NCBI RefSeq assembly: GCF_001401805.1 | Contig: NZ_LKDW01000029.1 | Span: forward strand, 1 to 51,132 | Reading direction: 5' to 3' | DNA length: 51,132 nucleotides | DNA from: Pseudoalteromonas sp. P1-25 | Lineage (GTDB): Bacteria; Pseudomonadota; Gammaproteobacteria; Enterobacterales; Alteromonadaceae | Shown here: one piece after another, positions 35,527 to 45,002 of the stretch | How the letters are laid out: every line of letters starts with the position of its first letter | How positions within the stretch are numbered: the stretch's first letter is position 1 | Position numbers and translations under genes: made by a program | Notes under the pieces: model-generated | Told to the model about the DNA's origin: nothing | The model's input: the letters and a program-made list of their open reading frames with translations, nothing else | Databases searched by the model: none

Positions 35527-36306
35527 ATGATCACTGTTATTTCACCAGCAAAAAATCTTGATTACGAAACGCCACCCGCAACAGATAAGTTCACTCAGCC
35601 TGAATTACTAGAGCACAGCGAAGAGCTCATGAAAGTATGCCGTGAACTAACGCCTGCGCAAATTGGCAGTCTAATGAAAATTAGCGATAAGCTTGCAGGG
35701 CTTAACGCTGCACGCTTTAGTGAATGGTCACAACCGTTTACGCAAAGCAATGCTAAACAGGCGGTACTAGCTTTTAACGGCGATGTGTACGGTGGTTTAG
35801 ATGCCGCAACACTCACTGCAGCTAACCTTGATTATGCGCAAAGTCACTTACGTATACTTTCAGGTTTATACGGCTTATTAAAGCCGCTTGATTTAATGCA
35901 AGCCTACCGCCTAGAAATGGGCACTAAGCTTGATAACCCTCGCGGGAAAAATTTGTATGAGTTTTGGGGCAGCATTATTGCGAATAAATTAAACGAGGAA
36001 TTAAAAGCGCAAGACGCACAATACCTCGTTAACCTTGCTTCAAATGAGTACTTTAAAGCGGTAGATAAAAAAGCGCTTAATGCGCAAATAATTACGCCGC
36101 ATTTTAAAGACTGCAAAAATGGTCAATATAAAGTAATTAGCTTTTACGCTAAAAAAGCACGCGGCATGATGGCCCGTTACATCATAGAAAACCAAGTAAC
36201 GCAGTTGAGCCAATTAAAAGAGTTTAGTGTGGCGGGTTATTACTTTAGCCCTGAAGCAACCACTAAAGATCTTGAGCCTGTATTTATGCGCGACGAGCAA
36301 AACTAG
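35527..36306 (+). CDS. yaaA: Peroxide stress protein YaaA
   Basis: A 259-residue DUF328 protein (E. coli 258) that lowers free intracellular iron and protects DNA under hydrogen peroxide. Family features include the opening [49 protein letters not shown] and [18 protein letters not shown]. coli yaaA is also a neighbour of talB, and the same pairing is kept here in divergent orientation. It ends in a strong terminator. Confidence 0.95.
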   Translation: MITVISPAKNLDYETPPATDKFTQPELLEHSEELMKVCRELTPAQIGSLMKISDKLAGLNAARFSEWSQPFTQSNAKQAVLAFNGDVYGGLDAATLTAANLDYAQSHLRILSGLYGLLKPLDLMQAYRLEMGTKLDNPRGKNLYEFWGSIIANKLNEELKAQDAQYLVNLASNEYFKAVDKKALNAQIITPHFKDCKNGQYKVISFYAKKARGMMARYIIENQVTQLSQLKEFSVAGYYFSPEATTKDLEPVFMRDEQN

Positions 36307-36332
36307 CGTTTATACCCAGCAAACAATGAGTT

Positions 36333-36361
36333 AAAAAGCCATGCAATGCATGGCTTTTTTT
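36333..36361 (+). terminator. yaaA terminator
   Basis: AAAAAGCCATGC (36333-36344) pairs perfectly with GCATGGCTTTTT (36348-36359) over AAT, followed by more Ts. Confidence 0.9.
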
Positions 36362-36428
36362 ATGCTGGCGCTAAACTTGCTAACTTCACCTACTATTAAT
36401 GAAATAAAAAACAGATAGGTGTAAAAAT

Positions 36429-37385
36429 ATGATCAGTATTCCCTCAGTTGGCGAAGCCGAAAAGCTTATAGAAGAAAAACTTGGCGGTTGGTTTGATGTT
36501 GTAATTAGCCATATCCCAAACTTTATTGTAGCTGTTGTAATCGCTATTTTGTTTTCAATAATAGCGCGCTTTGCCGGCCAGCTAATGAAAAACCTATTAA
36601 GGCGCTCACTCGACTCTAAGCAAATAGCTGATTTAATGGCCTCTATTTTTAAAGTGATTGTGTTATGCGTAGGTTTATTTATAGCACTTGATTTTATGGG
36701 GCTAAAAGGCACTGTAACATCGTTACTAGCGGGTGCAGGTATTGTGGGTTTAGCCATAGGTTTCGCATTTCAAGACATGACCGAAAACCTAATTGCCGGT
36801 ATTGCTATGGGAATACGCAAACCATTTAAAGCGGGTGATGTAATTGAAACCGACGACGTATTTGGTTCAGTGCATTCAATAAACCTGCGTAACACGCTAA
36901 TAGAGAGCTTTTACGGGCAGTTAATACTGGTACCTAACAAAGTATTATTTAGAAACGTGCTAAAAAATTACACCACGTTAGGCGTTAGACGCATAGAGGT
37001 ACCGGTGGGTATTTCATATGGCGACGACATAGAAAAAGCCAAAGAAGTGATAGTAGATAAAATTAACGAATTTGACTTTGTAATACGTAAAGATGAAACC
37101 GCTGTATACGCAGAAGGCTTTGGCGACAGCAGTATTAATTTACTGGTATGGTTTTGGATTAAATACCCAGGTGAGCCAGACTTTATGACAGTACGTCACA
37201 AGGGCGTAGTAGCCGTTAAACAAGCACTTGATGACGCTGATATTAGTATTCCATTCCCGATACGTACGTTAGATTTTGGCATTAAAGGCGGTGAAAAGCT
37301 CGATGCCATGATAAGCGATAAAATAAGCCAGCAATCAGCAAATAAAAAGGGTGATAATAATACTGATGCAAGCCAAGGTGAGTAA
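36429..37385 (+). CDS. mscS: MscS-family mechanosensitive channel
   Basis: A small-conductance channel that opens on hypo-osmotic shock. It has 318 residues (E. coli MscS 286) and three N-terminal membrane segments (about 24-45, 70-88, 95-125). The last carries the glycine/alanine-rich pore helix (LLAGAGIVGLAIGFAFQDMTENLIAGIAMGIRKPF). The beta domain follows (GDVIETDDVFGSVHSINLRNTLI, VPNKVLF) and then the C-terminal alpha/beta domain ending in FPIRTLDFG. A hydrophilic tail finishes the protein. An AGGTG site lies near the ATG. Confidence 0.88.
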   Translation: MISIPSVGEAEKLIEEKLGGWFDVVISHIPNFIVAVVIAILFSIIARFAGQLMKNLLRRSLDSKQIADLMASIFKVIVLCVGLFIALDFMGLKGTVTSLLAGAGIVGLAIGFAFQDMTENLIAGIAMGIRKPFKAGDVIETDDVFGSVHSINLRNTLIESFYGQLILVPNKVLFRNVLKNYTTLGVRRIEVPVGISYGDDIEKAKEVIVDKINEFDFVIRKDETAVYAEGFGDSSINLLVWFWIKYPGEPDFMTVRHKGVVAVKQALDDADISIPFPIRTLDFGIKGGEKLDAMISDKISQQSANKKGDNNTDASQGE

Positions 37386-37437
37386 ATAATTTAAAACTCA
37401 CAACGCAAAAGCATTGGGAAATAGTTACCGACTATCA

Positions 37438-37469
37438 GCGCGTTTTTACAAAGTAAAAGCGCGCTTTTT
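37438..37469 (+). terminator. mscS terminator
   Basis: GCGCGTTTTTAC (37438-37449) pairs with GTAAAAGCGCGC (37453-37464), one G-U pair included, over AAA, and runs into TTTTTG. Confidence 0.9.
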
Positions 37470-37952
37470 GTATTAAAAAGGAATTGGTAAGCAAAAATAC
37501 TTTAAGTTTTGCTACTCCCTTAAATACCCCGCGGGTATATGCACACTTTTTTACCTGATAGAGTCTTTCAGGCTCTAGCGCTTTCACATTGTTGCCAGTT
37601 TAAGCTAAGTAAAGCTAACCACCTACGCTGTTAATATTTCCAGCCTGCAATAGTACCAGCCCATAATAATGCTTAACTAATTTAAGAGCTCACACATGTG
37701 CTAGCTGCGTTAAAACCGCTGCAACTATAACAACTGCATCAGCGAGGTTACGCTATATTAAAATAGATTAATTAAATTACTACTGACGTTGGTTAAAGCT
37801 CTACAGAGTTTGTCGCTTCTTAAAGAACGTTTATATGAGTAGGGCACTGTGTGTTTTTTGTGTGAAGGGAGTAAGCTAAAAGGCATTTACTAAGCTATTT
37901 AAACTGGTTTATGAATAGGTTTGCCGCCGTTGAGATTATGTAGGCCATAAAA

Positions 37953-37986
37953 AGCGCCGCTTGTGTTGGAGTAACAAGCAGCGCTG
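37953..37986 (-). terminator. Terminator of the BON-domain gene
   Basis: AGCGCCGCTTGT pairs with ACAAGCAGCGCT (one mismatch) around a nine-base loop; on the minus strand the stem is followed by TTTTTA. It stands about 25 bases after the stop codon at 38012. Confidence 0.8.
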
Positions 37987-38011
37987 AGGAATAAGTTAGG
38001 AAGAAGGTATT

Positions 38012-38332
38012 TTAAATAACACTAATTTTATTACGGATAATTTTAACGCCATCCATGTTTTCTAAAAACTTTTGTGCAAGTGCACGCTGAAAACCTGTTT
38101 GCGCTTCACCGTATAAATCTACTTCACCGTCTTCAACCTGCACGCGAATATCGTTTAATGCTAAATTTGGGTTAGTGCGTAACGTGTTGGTGATTGTTTG
38201 TTGTAAGTTAGGTTGAGTAGCCACACTGCTTACTACGGCTAAGTTAGTTGCTGCACTTACTTTTGTAGCGCAAGCTAATAAAAATAAACAACAAAATGAT
38301 ACTAAAGCGATAGTTAACTTAAAGCGGTTCAT
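38012..38332 (-). CDS. BON-domain lipoprotein
   Basis: A 106-residue exported protein. The signal peptide ends in the lipobox L-L-A-C21, so it should be a lipoprotein. The rest is one BON domain (about 43-106) with the typical pattern of a first helix (LQQTITNTLRTN), strand DIRVQVEDGEVDLYGEA, helix and final strand KIIRNKISVI. BON domains bind phospholipid and occur in OsmY and DolP, which guard the outer membrane. This is shorter than both; the closest description is a single-BON periplasmic protein. Confidence 0.82.
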   Translation of the reverse strand: MNRFKLTIALVSFCCLFLLACATKVSAATNLAVVSSVATQPNLQQTITNTLRTNPNLALNDIRVQVEDGEVDLYGEAQTGFQRALAQKFLENMDGVKIIRNKISVI

Positions 38333-38521
38333 AACTTTATCCTTACATTACGGTTAATTGTGCAGCTGTTCTTAGCTGAGTTACTATCTCAGTTACAATT
38401 TCGATGCCAATTTTAATGCTTTGAAATATAAGGGTATTTTATTAATAAAGAATTCAGGTGGGCAATAATTACATTTTAATGGGAATGAGTTACATGCTTG
38501 GGTTACATTTGTAACGGGTAC

Positions 38522-38549
38522 AAATAAGCCGGCAATGGCCGGCTTATTT
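38522..38549 (-). terminator. srmB-end hairpin
   Basis: AAATAAGCCGGC (38522-38533) pairs perfectly with GCCGGCTTATTT (38538-38549) over AATG, seven bases after the srmB stop on the minus strand. The T-tract is short (TTATTTG), so termination may be modest. Confidence 0.65.
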
Positions 38550-38555
38550 AGGGGG

Positions 38556-39785
38556 TTATTTCTTTTTGTTTTTAGCTTTGGCTTTTTTCTTGGCCTTCAT
38601 TTTAACAGGGTCTTTACGCTTTTTAGCGGGTGGCTTAGCTTCTTTATGCTGTGGCTCAAGCCCTTTAATTATACGACGCTTAAGCTTTTGCTCAGTGTAG
38701 CGTTCAACCTTGTATAAAATACCAATGTCGTGTGCTTCAACTAATGAGATAGCAATCCCTTTTTTACCAGCACGGCCAGTACGGCCAATACGATGTACAT
38801 AAACATCGGCTGTGCGTGGCATGTCAAAGTTAATGACGTGGCTAATATCAGAAACATCAATACCGCGGGCCGCGACATCGGTGGCTATTAATATGCGCGT
38901 TTTGCCACTGTGGAAATTTTCCATCGCTTTCATGCGCTTATCTTGCGGCATTTCGCCACGCAGCCACGCGGCTTTTACGCCATTGTTAGTTAGCTCACCA
39001 ATTAGGGTTTCTAGGCGCTCACGGGTTTTTACAAACACAATGGCTTTACTTACATCTGGGCCGTTTAGGGTATTAACCAACAGCTCAAGCTTGTGGTGGT
39101 AGTCATCAGCAAGGTGCACCCATTGATGAATTTTTGCTTTTTCTTTACGCGACGATTCGGCTTCAAGTAAAGCTGGGTCGTTTAAAATACGCTCTGCAAA
39201 TAACTCAACGCTATCGCCTTCTAAAGTCGCAGAGAATAAAAAGCACTGACGACGATTTTTAGCTTCGTCACATATGCGTAGCATTTCTTTTCTAAAGCCC
39301 ATATCTAACATGCGGTCGGCTTCATCAAGAATAAGCATTTCTACGTTTTCGGCATGGAAATTTTCGGTTTCAAGGTATTCCATTAAACGCCCAGGTGTGG
39401 CGATTAAAATATCGTTATTGTTTTCAAAAATTTCTTTGTGGGTACCGTAGTTTATACCGCCTGTTACTACACCAATTTTAAGGTGAGTGCCTTTAGCAAG
39501 CAGTTCACATTGCTCATGAATTTGATAAGCCAGTTCACGGGTTGGGGTCATTATTAACACACGTGCAAAACCTGGGTCGCGACGTGGAAAATCCATTAAG
39601 TATTGAATAGCCGGAATTAAAAATGCCGCCGTTTTACCTGTGCCAGTAGGTGCTGATGCTAAAATATCGCGACCTTGCAGCGCTTCAGGTATAGCTTGTT
39701 GTTGAATGCTGGTTGGTGTCTCGTAGCCCATTTTATCAATGGCGTTGAGGAGTTTAGTATCAAGATCAAATTCAGAAAATTGCAT
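38556..39785 (-). CDS. srmB: DEAD-box RNA helicase SrmB
   Basis: An ATP-dependent RNA helicase that helps early assembly of the 50S subunit. I start at ATG 39785 (409 residues), where MQFSEFDLDTKLLNAIDKMGY matches the SrmB opening; the frame is open to a TTG 33 bases upstream. Motifs: APTGTGKTAA, PTRELA, DEADRMLDMGF, SATLEGD, ATDVAARGID and HRIGRTGRAG. SATLEGD and IHQW are SrmB-like. A lysine-rich tail (about 375-409) binds RNA. It is divergent from trmN6, the same arrangement as in E. coli. Confidence 0.93.
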   Translation of the reverse strand: MQFSEFDLDTKLLNAIDKMGYETPTSIQQQAIPEALQGRDILASAPTGTGKTAAFLIPAIQYLMDFPRRDPGFARVLIMTPTRELAYQIHEQCELLAKGTHLKIGVVTGGINYGTHKEIFENNNDILIATPGRLMEYLETENFHAENVEMLILDEADRMLDMGFRKEMLRICDEAKNRRQCFLFSATLEGDSVELFAERILNDPALLEAESSRKEKAKIHQWVHLADDYHHKLELLVNTLNGPDVSKAIVFVKTRERLETLIGELTNNGVKAAWLRGEMPQDKRMKAMENFHSGKTRILIATDVAARGIDVSDISHVINFDMPRTADVYVHRIGRTGRAGKKGIAISLVEAHDIGILYKVERYTEQKLKRRIIKGLEPQHKEAKPPAKKRKDPVKMKAKKKAKAKNKKK

Positions 39786-39861
39786 AGAGTGTCTAAAATA
39801 AGGGACAATTACTTGCAATTATACGCGCTATACGCCAGTTGGTGAATGAAAAGGTGAAAAA

Positions 39862-40560
39862 ATGTCAGGGTTTACGTTTAAACAATTTAAGGTTGAGCAC
39901 GATAAGTGCGCCATGAAGGTCTCAACCGATGGCATTTTACTTGGTGCATGGGCGTATTTAAAAGGGGCCAACACATTACTCGATATAGGCACAGGCACCG
40001 GTCTGCTGGCGCTTATGTGTAAACAGCGCCAACCGGCACTTAGCATAACCGCAGTTGAAGTTGATGAAGCGGCTTACAATCAGGCACAACAAAATATAGC
40101 CTCTAGCCCGTGGCCCAATATCACAGTAAAGCACACCACTATACAAGCGTTTAAACAAGCGGCGCCATTTGATGTGGTGATTTCTAACCCCCCTTATTTT
40201 AACCACAGCTTAAAAGGGCTAAGCGATGCCCGTAACACCGCACGCCATACCGATGGTTTAAGTTTTGACGAGCTAATAAATGCCTATATGCGTTTAAGTC
40301 ATAAGCATTCGTGCTTTAACGTAATTTTACCCACCACAGAAGCGAGCCTATTTATTGAATTAGCAAAACAAAGCGGGCTTTATTTAAACGCGCATTGCCA
40401 AGTAAAAACCACACCAGGTAAAGCATTTAGCCGCAGCTTAATGCGCTTTAGCTTAATAAATACTTCGCCTGAGCTTACTTCCCTATGCATAAAAAATGAA
40501 AACAATTGCTACAGCGATGATTATATTGCGTTATGTAAAGCGTTTTACTTGAAGATGTAA
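39862..40560 (+). CDS. trmN6: tRNA1(Val) A37 N6-methyltransferase
   Basis: A class I SAM-dependent methyltransferase (YfiC/TrmN6) that makes m6A at position 37 of valine tRNA. It has 232 residues (E. coli 245). The opening FTFKQFKVEHDKCAMKVSTDG is characteristic; the SAM motif reads LLDIGTGTGLLALM and the catalytic motif is ISNPPYF. The divergent gene srmB 76 bases away supports the call. The ribosome site is AAAAGGTG before the ATG. Confidence 0.93.
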   Translation: MSGFTFKQFKVEHDKCAMKVSTDGILLGAWAYLKGANTLLDIGTGTGLLALMCKQRQPALSITAVEVDEAAYNQAQQNIASSPWPNITVKHTTIQAFKQAAPFDVVISNPPYFNHSLKGLSDARNTARHTDGLSFDELINAYMRLSHKHSCFNVILPTTEASLFIELAKQSGLYLNAHCQVKTTPGKAFSRSLMRFSLINTSPELTSLCIKNENNCYSDDYIALCKAFYLKM

Positions 40561-40714
40561 TTTTAAGGCAGGTAATTATCTAGTAATAAAGGATAGTTTA
40601 CCCATTATGCATACGTATTCAGTTTTTATTTGAGCAACTCTCAAACTAGTGTTAACCACTTGTAAATAACGTCGAGTATGTTGTTTAACTCGCCCAACAC
40701 TGGAAACACACACT

Positions 40715-42721
40715 ATGAAACTGAATAAAATGATCACCACTGCAGGTTTTAGTTTAGGTTTAACCTTACCAAGTTTAGTATCTGCTGCGCCTACAACATT
40801 TGTGCATTTATTTGAATGGAATTGGCAAGATGTAGCCCAAGAATGTGAGCAGTTTTTAGGACCAAAAGGGTACGCTGCTGTACAGGTGTCTCCGCCTAAC
40901 GAGCATATTACAGGTAGCCAATGGTGGACTCGCTATCAACCGGTGAGCTACCAACTACAAAGCCGAGGCGGTAACCGTTCGCAATTTATAGATATGGTTA
41001 ATCGCTGTAACGCCGCAGGCGTCGATATATATGTTGATACATTAATAAACCATATGGCAGCCGGCAGTGGTACGGGCACTGCTGGTAACACTTTTGGTAA
41101 TAAACAATACCCTATTTATAGCCCACAAGATTTTCACGAAAGTTGCTCTATTAACCCAGAAGATTACGGTAATAACCGTTATCGCGTGCAAAATTGTGAG
41201 CTAGTAGGGCTGGCTGATTTAAACACTTCTTCAAATTATGTGCAAAATACATTAGCGGCATATATTAATGACCTTCAAGCTATGGGTGTTAAAGGTTTTA
41301 GGTTTGATGCTGCTAAGCATGTTGCTGCAAGTGATATTCAAAGTTTAATGGCAAAAATAAATGGCTCGCCTGTGGTGTTTCATGAGGTGATAGATCAAGG
41401 TACTGAAGCGGTTGCTGCCTCAGAGTATTTAAGTATAGGACTAGTTACCGAGTTTAAATACAGTACGCAGCTTGGTAATACCTTTAGAAATGGCTCGCTT
41501 GCATGGTTAAGTAATTTTGGTGAAGGCTGGGGCTTTATGCCAAGTTCATCAGCTGTGGTATTTGTAGATAACCACGACAATCAGCGCGGCCATGGTGGTG
41601 CAGGTAATGTAATTACCTTTGAAGATGGCCGTTTATACGACCTAGCTAACGTATTTATGTTGGCGTATCCGTATGGGTATCCAAAAGTAATGTCGAGTTA
41701 TGATTTTCACGGCGATACAGATGCGGGTGGGCCAAGTGTACCGGTGCACAATAATGGTAATTTAGAATGTTTTGCAAGTAACTGGAAGTGTGAGCATCGT
41801 TGGTCTTATATTGCTGGTGGTGTCGATTTTAGAAATAACACAGCCGACAACTGGGTAGTAACAAATTGGTGGGATAACACCCATAACCAGATTGCATTTG
41901 GACGTGGTAGCTCTGGTCATATGGCAATTAATAAAGAAGACTCAACGCTTAATGCAACAATTCAAACAGGTATGGCGCCTGGACAGTACTGCAATGTGTT
42001 AAAAGGCGAGCTTTTGGGTAATGCTACTAGCTGTAGCGGTGAAGTAATAACAGTTAATAGCAACGGCACCATAAATTTAAATGTAGCGCCATGGGATGCA
42101 ATAGCAATTCATAAAAATGCTAAGTTAACCCAAGGGACAGCGCCTAATAATAGCGACTGGCAAAGAACCGTTGTTTTTATTAATGCTCAAACACAAAGCG
42201 GACAAGACATGTTTGTACGCGGTGGTATAGACCACAACTATGCAAATACAAACCTTGCTAGAAACTGCCAAATAACAAATGTTGAATGTGCTATGCCAAT
42301 TCGCCATAACAATCTAAAAAACAACACCACAACACCTTGGAAAGCAAACGATAACTACCTAGATTGGTATGGAATTGAACAAGGCCAAAGCAGAGAAGCG
42401 CAAGGTACTGCCATGGATTGGACTACAAATGTTTGGCCAAGTGAATATGGCGCCTACAAATCGGTAACAGTAGATGGCTTTGGTGTTACACCCCTTAATA
42501 TATGGGGCGAACACTATTGGATGCTTGATGTTGATATGGATTGCAGTAAAGCTGTGAACGGATGGTTTGAATTAAAAGCATTTATAAAAAATGGCCAAGA
42601 GTGGGAGGGCGATATAAGCCAAGCAAATACCCCCTATACAAGTACTAACCATATGGCACAGTGTGGCAAAATTAATATGTTTGAATTTAACAGCTCAAGT
42701 GTAGAGGTACGTGACTTTTAA
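40715..42721 (+). CDS. amy: Secreted chloride-dependent alpha-amylase precursor (GH13) with C-terminal propeptide
   Basis: An extracellular endo-amylase for starch and glycogen. The precursor of 668 residues has a signal peptide (cut after VSA, residue 24), a GH13 barrel with domain C (about 25-477) and a C-terminal extension of about 190 residues. That last part is the propeptide reported for Antarctic P. haloplanktis AHA. In precursor numbers the catalytic residues are D198 (GFRFDAAKH), E224 (VFHEVID) and D288 (VDNHDNQ). The chloride ligands are R196, N286 and K324. Subtracting 24 gives AHA numbers 174, 200, 264, 172, 262 and 300. The ribosome site before the ATG is weak. Confidence 0.96.
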   Translation: MKLNKMITTAGFSLGLTLPSLVSAAPTTFVHLFEWNWQDVAQECEQFLGPKGYAAVQVSPPNEHITGSQWWTRYQPVSYQLQSRGGNRSQFIDMVNRCNAAGVDIYVDTLINHMAAGSGTGTAGNTFGNKQYPIYSPQDFHESCSINPEDYGNNRYRVQNCELVGLADLNTSSNYVQNTLAAYINDLQAMGVKGFRFDAAKHVAASDIQSLMAKINGSPVVFHEVIDQGTEAVAASEYLSIGLVTEFKYSTQLGNTFRNGSLAWLSNFGEGWGFMPSSSAVVFVDNHDNQRGHGGAGNVITFEDGRLYDLANVFMLAYPYGYPKVMSSYDFHGDTDAGGPSVPVHNNGNLECFASNWKCEHRWSYIAGGVDFRNNTADNWVVTNWWDNTHNQIAFGRGSSGHMAINKEDSTLNATIQTGMAPGQYCNVLKGELLGNATSCSGEVITVNSNGTINLNVAPWDAIAIHKNAKLTQGTAPNNSDWQRTVVFINAQTQSGQDMFVRGGIDHNYANTNLARNCQITNVECAMPIRHNNLKNNTTTPWKANDNYLDWYGIEQGQSREAQGTAMDWTTNVWPSEYGAYKSVTVDGFGVTPLNIWGEHYWMLDVDMDCSKAVNGWFELKAFIKNGQEWEGDISQANTPYTSTNHMAQCGKINMFEFNSSSVEVRDF

Positions 42722-42766
42722 ATACGTACTTTAAAACGCGTACATTAAAAAACTATCAGCCAATTT

Positions 42767-42802
42767 AAAAACCAAGTGGGTTAACGCGCACTTGGTTTTT
42801 TA
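42767..42802 (+). terminator. Amylase terminator
   Basis: AACCAAGTG (42770-42778) pairs with CACTTGGTT (42789-42797) around a ten-base loop and runs into TTTTTTA. Confidence 0.88.
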
Positions 42803-42899
42803 CTTTTATATGTACCTAAATAGCAGTTTAATTTAATAGTGAGTTTATAAATCAGCTGGTATTATCGTTTTATTCGCCATTTTTAATTTAGGCAACACA

Positions 42900-43346
42900 A
42901 TGAAAAAGTTAAACAAATTACCGTTACTAACAACACTCGCTGCGGCTTTATTTATAAGCCAAGGTGCGCTTGCAAACATGACTCCTGTTGGGCTTTGGAA
43001 AACCATAGATGAAGACACCAACGAGGCTAAATCGTATGTACGCATTACTCAAAATGATAAGGTGCTCAGTGGTAAAGTTGAGACTATTTTAGACCCAGCT
43101 AAACAAGACGGTATTTGTAAAGAGTGTGATGGGGCATTAAAAAATCAACCTATTTTAGGGATGACCATTATTACTGATGTAAAGCCAGAAGATGGTGGCG
43201 TGTGGGGCGATGGTGAAATACTTGACCCTACAAATGGTAAAACTTATACCGTGCAACTAACGCCGCAAAACGACGGTAAGACGTTAGAAGTGCGTGGTTA
43301 TATTGGCTTTTTTTACCGTAACCAATATTGGCAACGCGTAGAGTAA
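42900..43346 (+). CDS. DUF2147 family exported protein
   Basis: A 148-residue periplasmic or surface protein with a signal peptide cut after QGALA (about residue 25). It has the DUF2147 lipocalin-like pattern: PVGLWKTIDEDTNEAKSYVRI, a Cys pair (GICKEC) in the middle, LGMTIITDVKPEDGGVWGDGEILDP and the closing LEVRGYIGFFYRNQYWQRV. The function of the family is unclear. It lies after the amylase terminator with its own leader, so no link to starch use is implied. Confidence 0.86.
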   Translation: MKKLNKLPLLTTLAAALFISQGALANMTPVGLWKTIDEDTNEAKSYVRITQNDKVLSGKVETILDPAKQDGICKECDGALKNQPILGMTIITDVKPEDGGVWGDGEILDPTNGKTYTVQLTPQNDGKTLEVRGYIGFFYRNQYWQRVE

Positions 43347-43352
43347 GCTTTT

Positions 43353-43382
43353 TAAAAAGCGCCGCAAACGCAGCGCTTTTAA
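43353..43382. terminator. Bidirectional terminator between DUF2147 and fldB
   Basis: AAAAGCGCCGC pairs with GCAGCGCTTTT (one mismatch) over AAAC; both ends carry runs, so it serves the two convergent genes. Confidence 0.82.
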
Positions 43383-43387
43383 TCCTG

Positions 43388-43909
43388 TTATAGCGTTTCG
43401 CTATACTCTGTCATTATTTGTTCGACCCAAGTGGCTATGCGCTCATCGCTTAGCTCGTATTGGCTATCTTCATCAAGGGCGAGGCCAACAAAGTGTTTGC
43501 CATCGGGGGTAAGTGCTTTTGACGCTTCAAACTCGTAGTTTTCATCGTTTGGCCAAAAACCAAGTTGCGTAAACGACTGGGTATTTATTTCATCGTGAAG
43601 CATACCAAGGGCGTCTTGAAACCATTGTCCGTAACCTTGTTGGTCGCCCATGCCAAATAAAGCAATGGTTTTACCATTTAGGTTTACATCTTTAATGTCG
43701 TCCCACTTAGACTCCCAGTCTTCTTGTATTTCTCCAAAATCCCATGTTGAAATACCAAAGATGATAAAGTCGTACTGCTCTGCATTTTTTAGTGGTTCGT
43801 CTTTAATATTGTGTAAGGTCACTACATCGGCGCCAATAAGGTCGCGAATTTTTTCTGCTGCCATCTCTGTGTAGCATGTAGTAGAGCCAAAAAATAAACC
43901 AATCTGCAT
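43388..43909 (-). CDS. fldB: Flavodoxin FldB
   Basis: A long-chain flavodoxin carrying FMN, an electron donor for reductive enzymes. I start at ATG 43909 (173 residues, equal to E. coli FldB); a GTG four codons upstream is also open. The phosphate-binding loop is [11 protein letters not shown], the flavin-stacking regions are [12 protein letters not shown] and [12 protein letters not shown], and the end matches [15 protein letters not shown]. FldB rather than FldA is favoured by the xerD neighbour, as in E. coli (fldB/xerD). Confidence 0.9.
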   Translation of the reverse strand: MQIGLFFGSTTCYTEMAAEKIRDLIGADVVTLHNIKDEPLKNAEQYDFIIFGISTWDFGEIQEDWESKWDDIKDVNLNGKTIALFGMGDQQGYGQWFQDALGMLHDEINTQSFTQLGFWPNDENYEFEASKALTPDGKHFVGLALDEDSQYELSDERIATWVEQIMTEYSETL

Positions 43910-44015
43910 CGTATTTATCACTGTGTAATTGCCTGTTATGATAGGGCGCAGTTTACCGTAAGGTATTTTTAATTGATACCTTCTACCGTGGGTATTACCA
44001 ACATGAGATCACAAC

Positions 44016-44942
44016 GTGACAACGCTACCTGACGATTTACCTGAACCAAATACTGAGCTAACAAGCAATAGCGACTTTTTAGAAACCTTTTTAGATAGCT
44101 TGTACTTAGAGCAAGGTGTAAGCGAAAACACCCTTAGCGCGTATCGCAGTGACCTAGATAAGTTTTGTCAGTTTTTAAAAGGCGAAAGCTTAATGACGGT
44201 AACCAGCTTAGATATAGAAAGCTATCTAGCGTATCGCGTAGATTTAGGGTTAAAACCACGTAGCACGGCTCGCAGCATAAGTGCGTTAAAGCGGTTTTAT
44301 CAGTATTTTGTACGTGAAAAACGTATCACAAGCTCACCGCTTGAAAACATTGCGCAACCAAAAGCGGGTCAATCGTTACCTAAAACGCTCTCAGAGGCCG
44401 AAGTAGAGGCATTATTAAGTGCGCCCAATATTGAAGAGCCAATGGGGCTGCGCGATAAAGCCATGCTAGAGCTACTTTATGCAACAGGCTTACGTGTAAC
44501 CGAACTTGTAGGGCTGCGTATGGAGCAAATTAACTTGCGCCAGTCGGTTGTGTTTGTAAAAGGTAAAGGCAACAAAGAGCGCTTAGTACCTTTAGGTGAA
44601 GAGGCGATGTACTGGCTTGAGCAGTTTTTAAAAAGGGGGCGTGCGCAAATGATAAAACATGCCACCGATTTTGTGTTTCCTTCAAAACGCGGTGTAGGTA
44701 TGACCCGACAAACCTTTTGGCATCGTATTAAACACTATGCTATTTTGGCGTCTATTGAGTCAGATTTATCGCCGCATACATTGCGTCATGCCTTTGCAAC
44801 ACATTTACTTAATCATGGTGCCGACTTAAGAGTAGTGCAGATGATGTTAGGGCACAGTGATTTGTCAACCACACAAATTTATACCCATGTTGCCAATGAG
44901 CGATTAAAATCGGTACACTCAGAGCATCATCCGCGCGCTTAA
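44016..44942 (+). CDS. xerD: Site-specific tyrosine recombinase XerD
   Basis: Resolves chromosome dimers at dif together with XerC and FtsK. 308 residues from GTG 44016 (E. coli 298). The N-terminal SAM-like domain binds the core site (LYLEQGVSENTLSAYRSDL). The six catalytic residues are R160, K184, H254, R257, H280 and the nucleophile Y289 in TTQIYTHV. First gene of xerD-dsbC-recJ, divergent from fldB, the classic gammaproteobacterial order. Confidence 0.95.
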   Translation: MTTLPDDLPEPNTELTSNSDFLETFLDSLYLEQGVSENTLSAYRSDLDKFCQFLKGESLMTVTSLDIESYLAYRVDLGLKPRSTARSISALKRFYQYFVREKRITSSPLENIAQPKAGQSLPKTLSEAEVEALLSAPNIEEPMGLRDKAMLELLYATGLRVTELVGLRMEQINLRQSVVFVKGKGNKERLVPLGEEAMYWLEQFLKRGRAQMIKHATDFVFPSKRGVGMTRQTFWHRIKHYAILASIESDLSPHTLRHAFATHLLNHGADLRVVQMMLGHSDLSTTQIYTHVANERLKSVHSEHHPRA

Positions 44943-45002
44943 TATGAAATTTATTATCAGCTTAGCGGTCAATTTAGTATGTATTATTAGATAGAGAAAA
45001 TT

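Larger units (their letters stand above)
37386..38011. other. Gene-free region of about 630 bases
   Basis: No credible coding frame was seen on either strand. It begins with a strong terminator (37438-37469). A perfect palindrome, ATACCC-CGC-GGGTAT, lies at 37524-37538, followed soon by a T-run, and CACATGTG lies near 37693. The right end holds the terminator of the BON gene. An unannotated small RNA or degenerate repeat is possible but nothing recognisable stands out. Confidence 0.5.
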
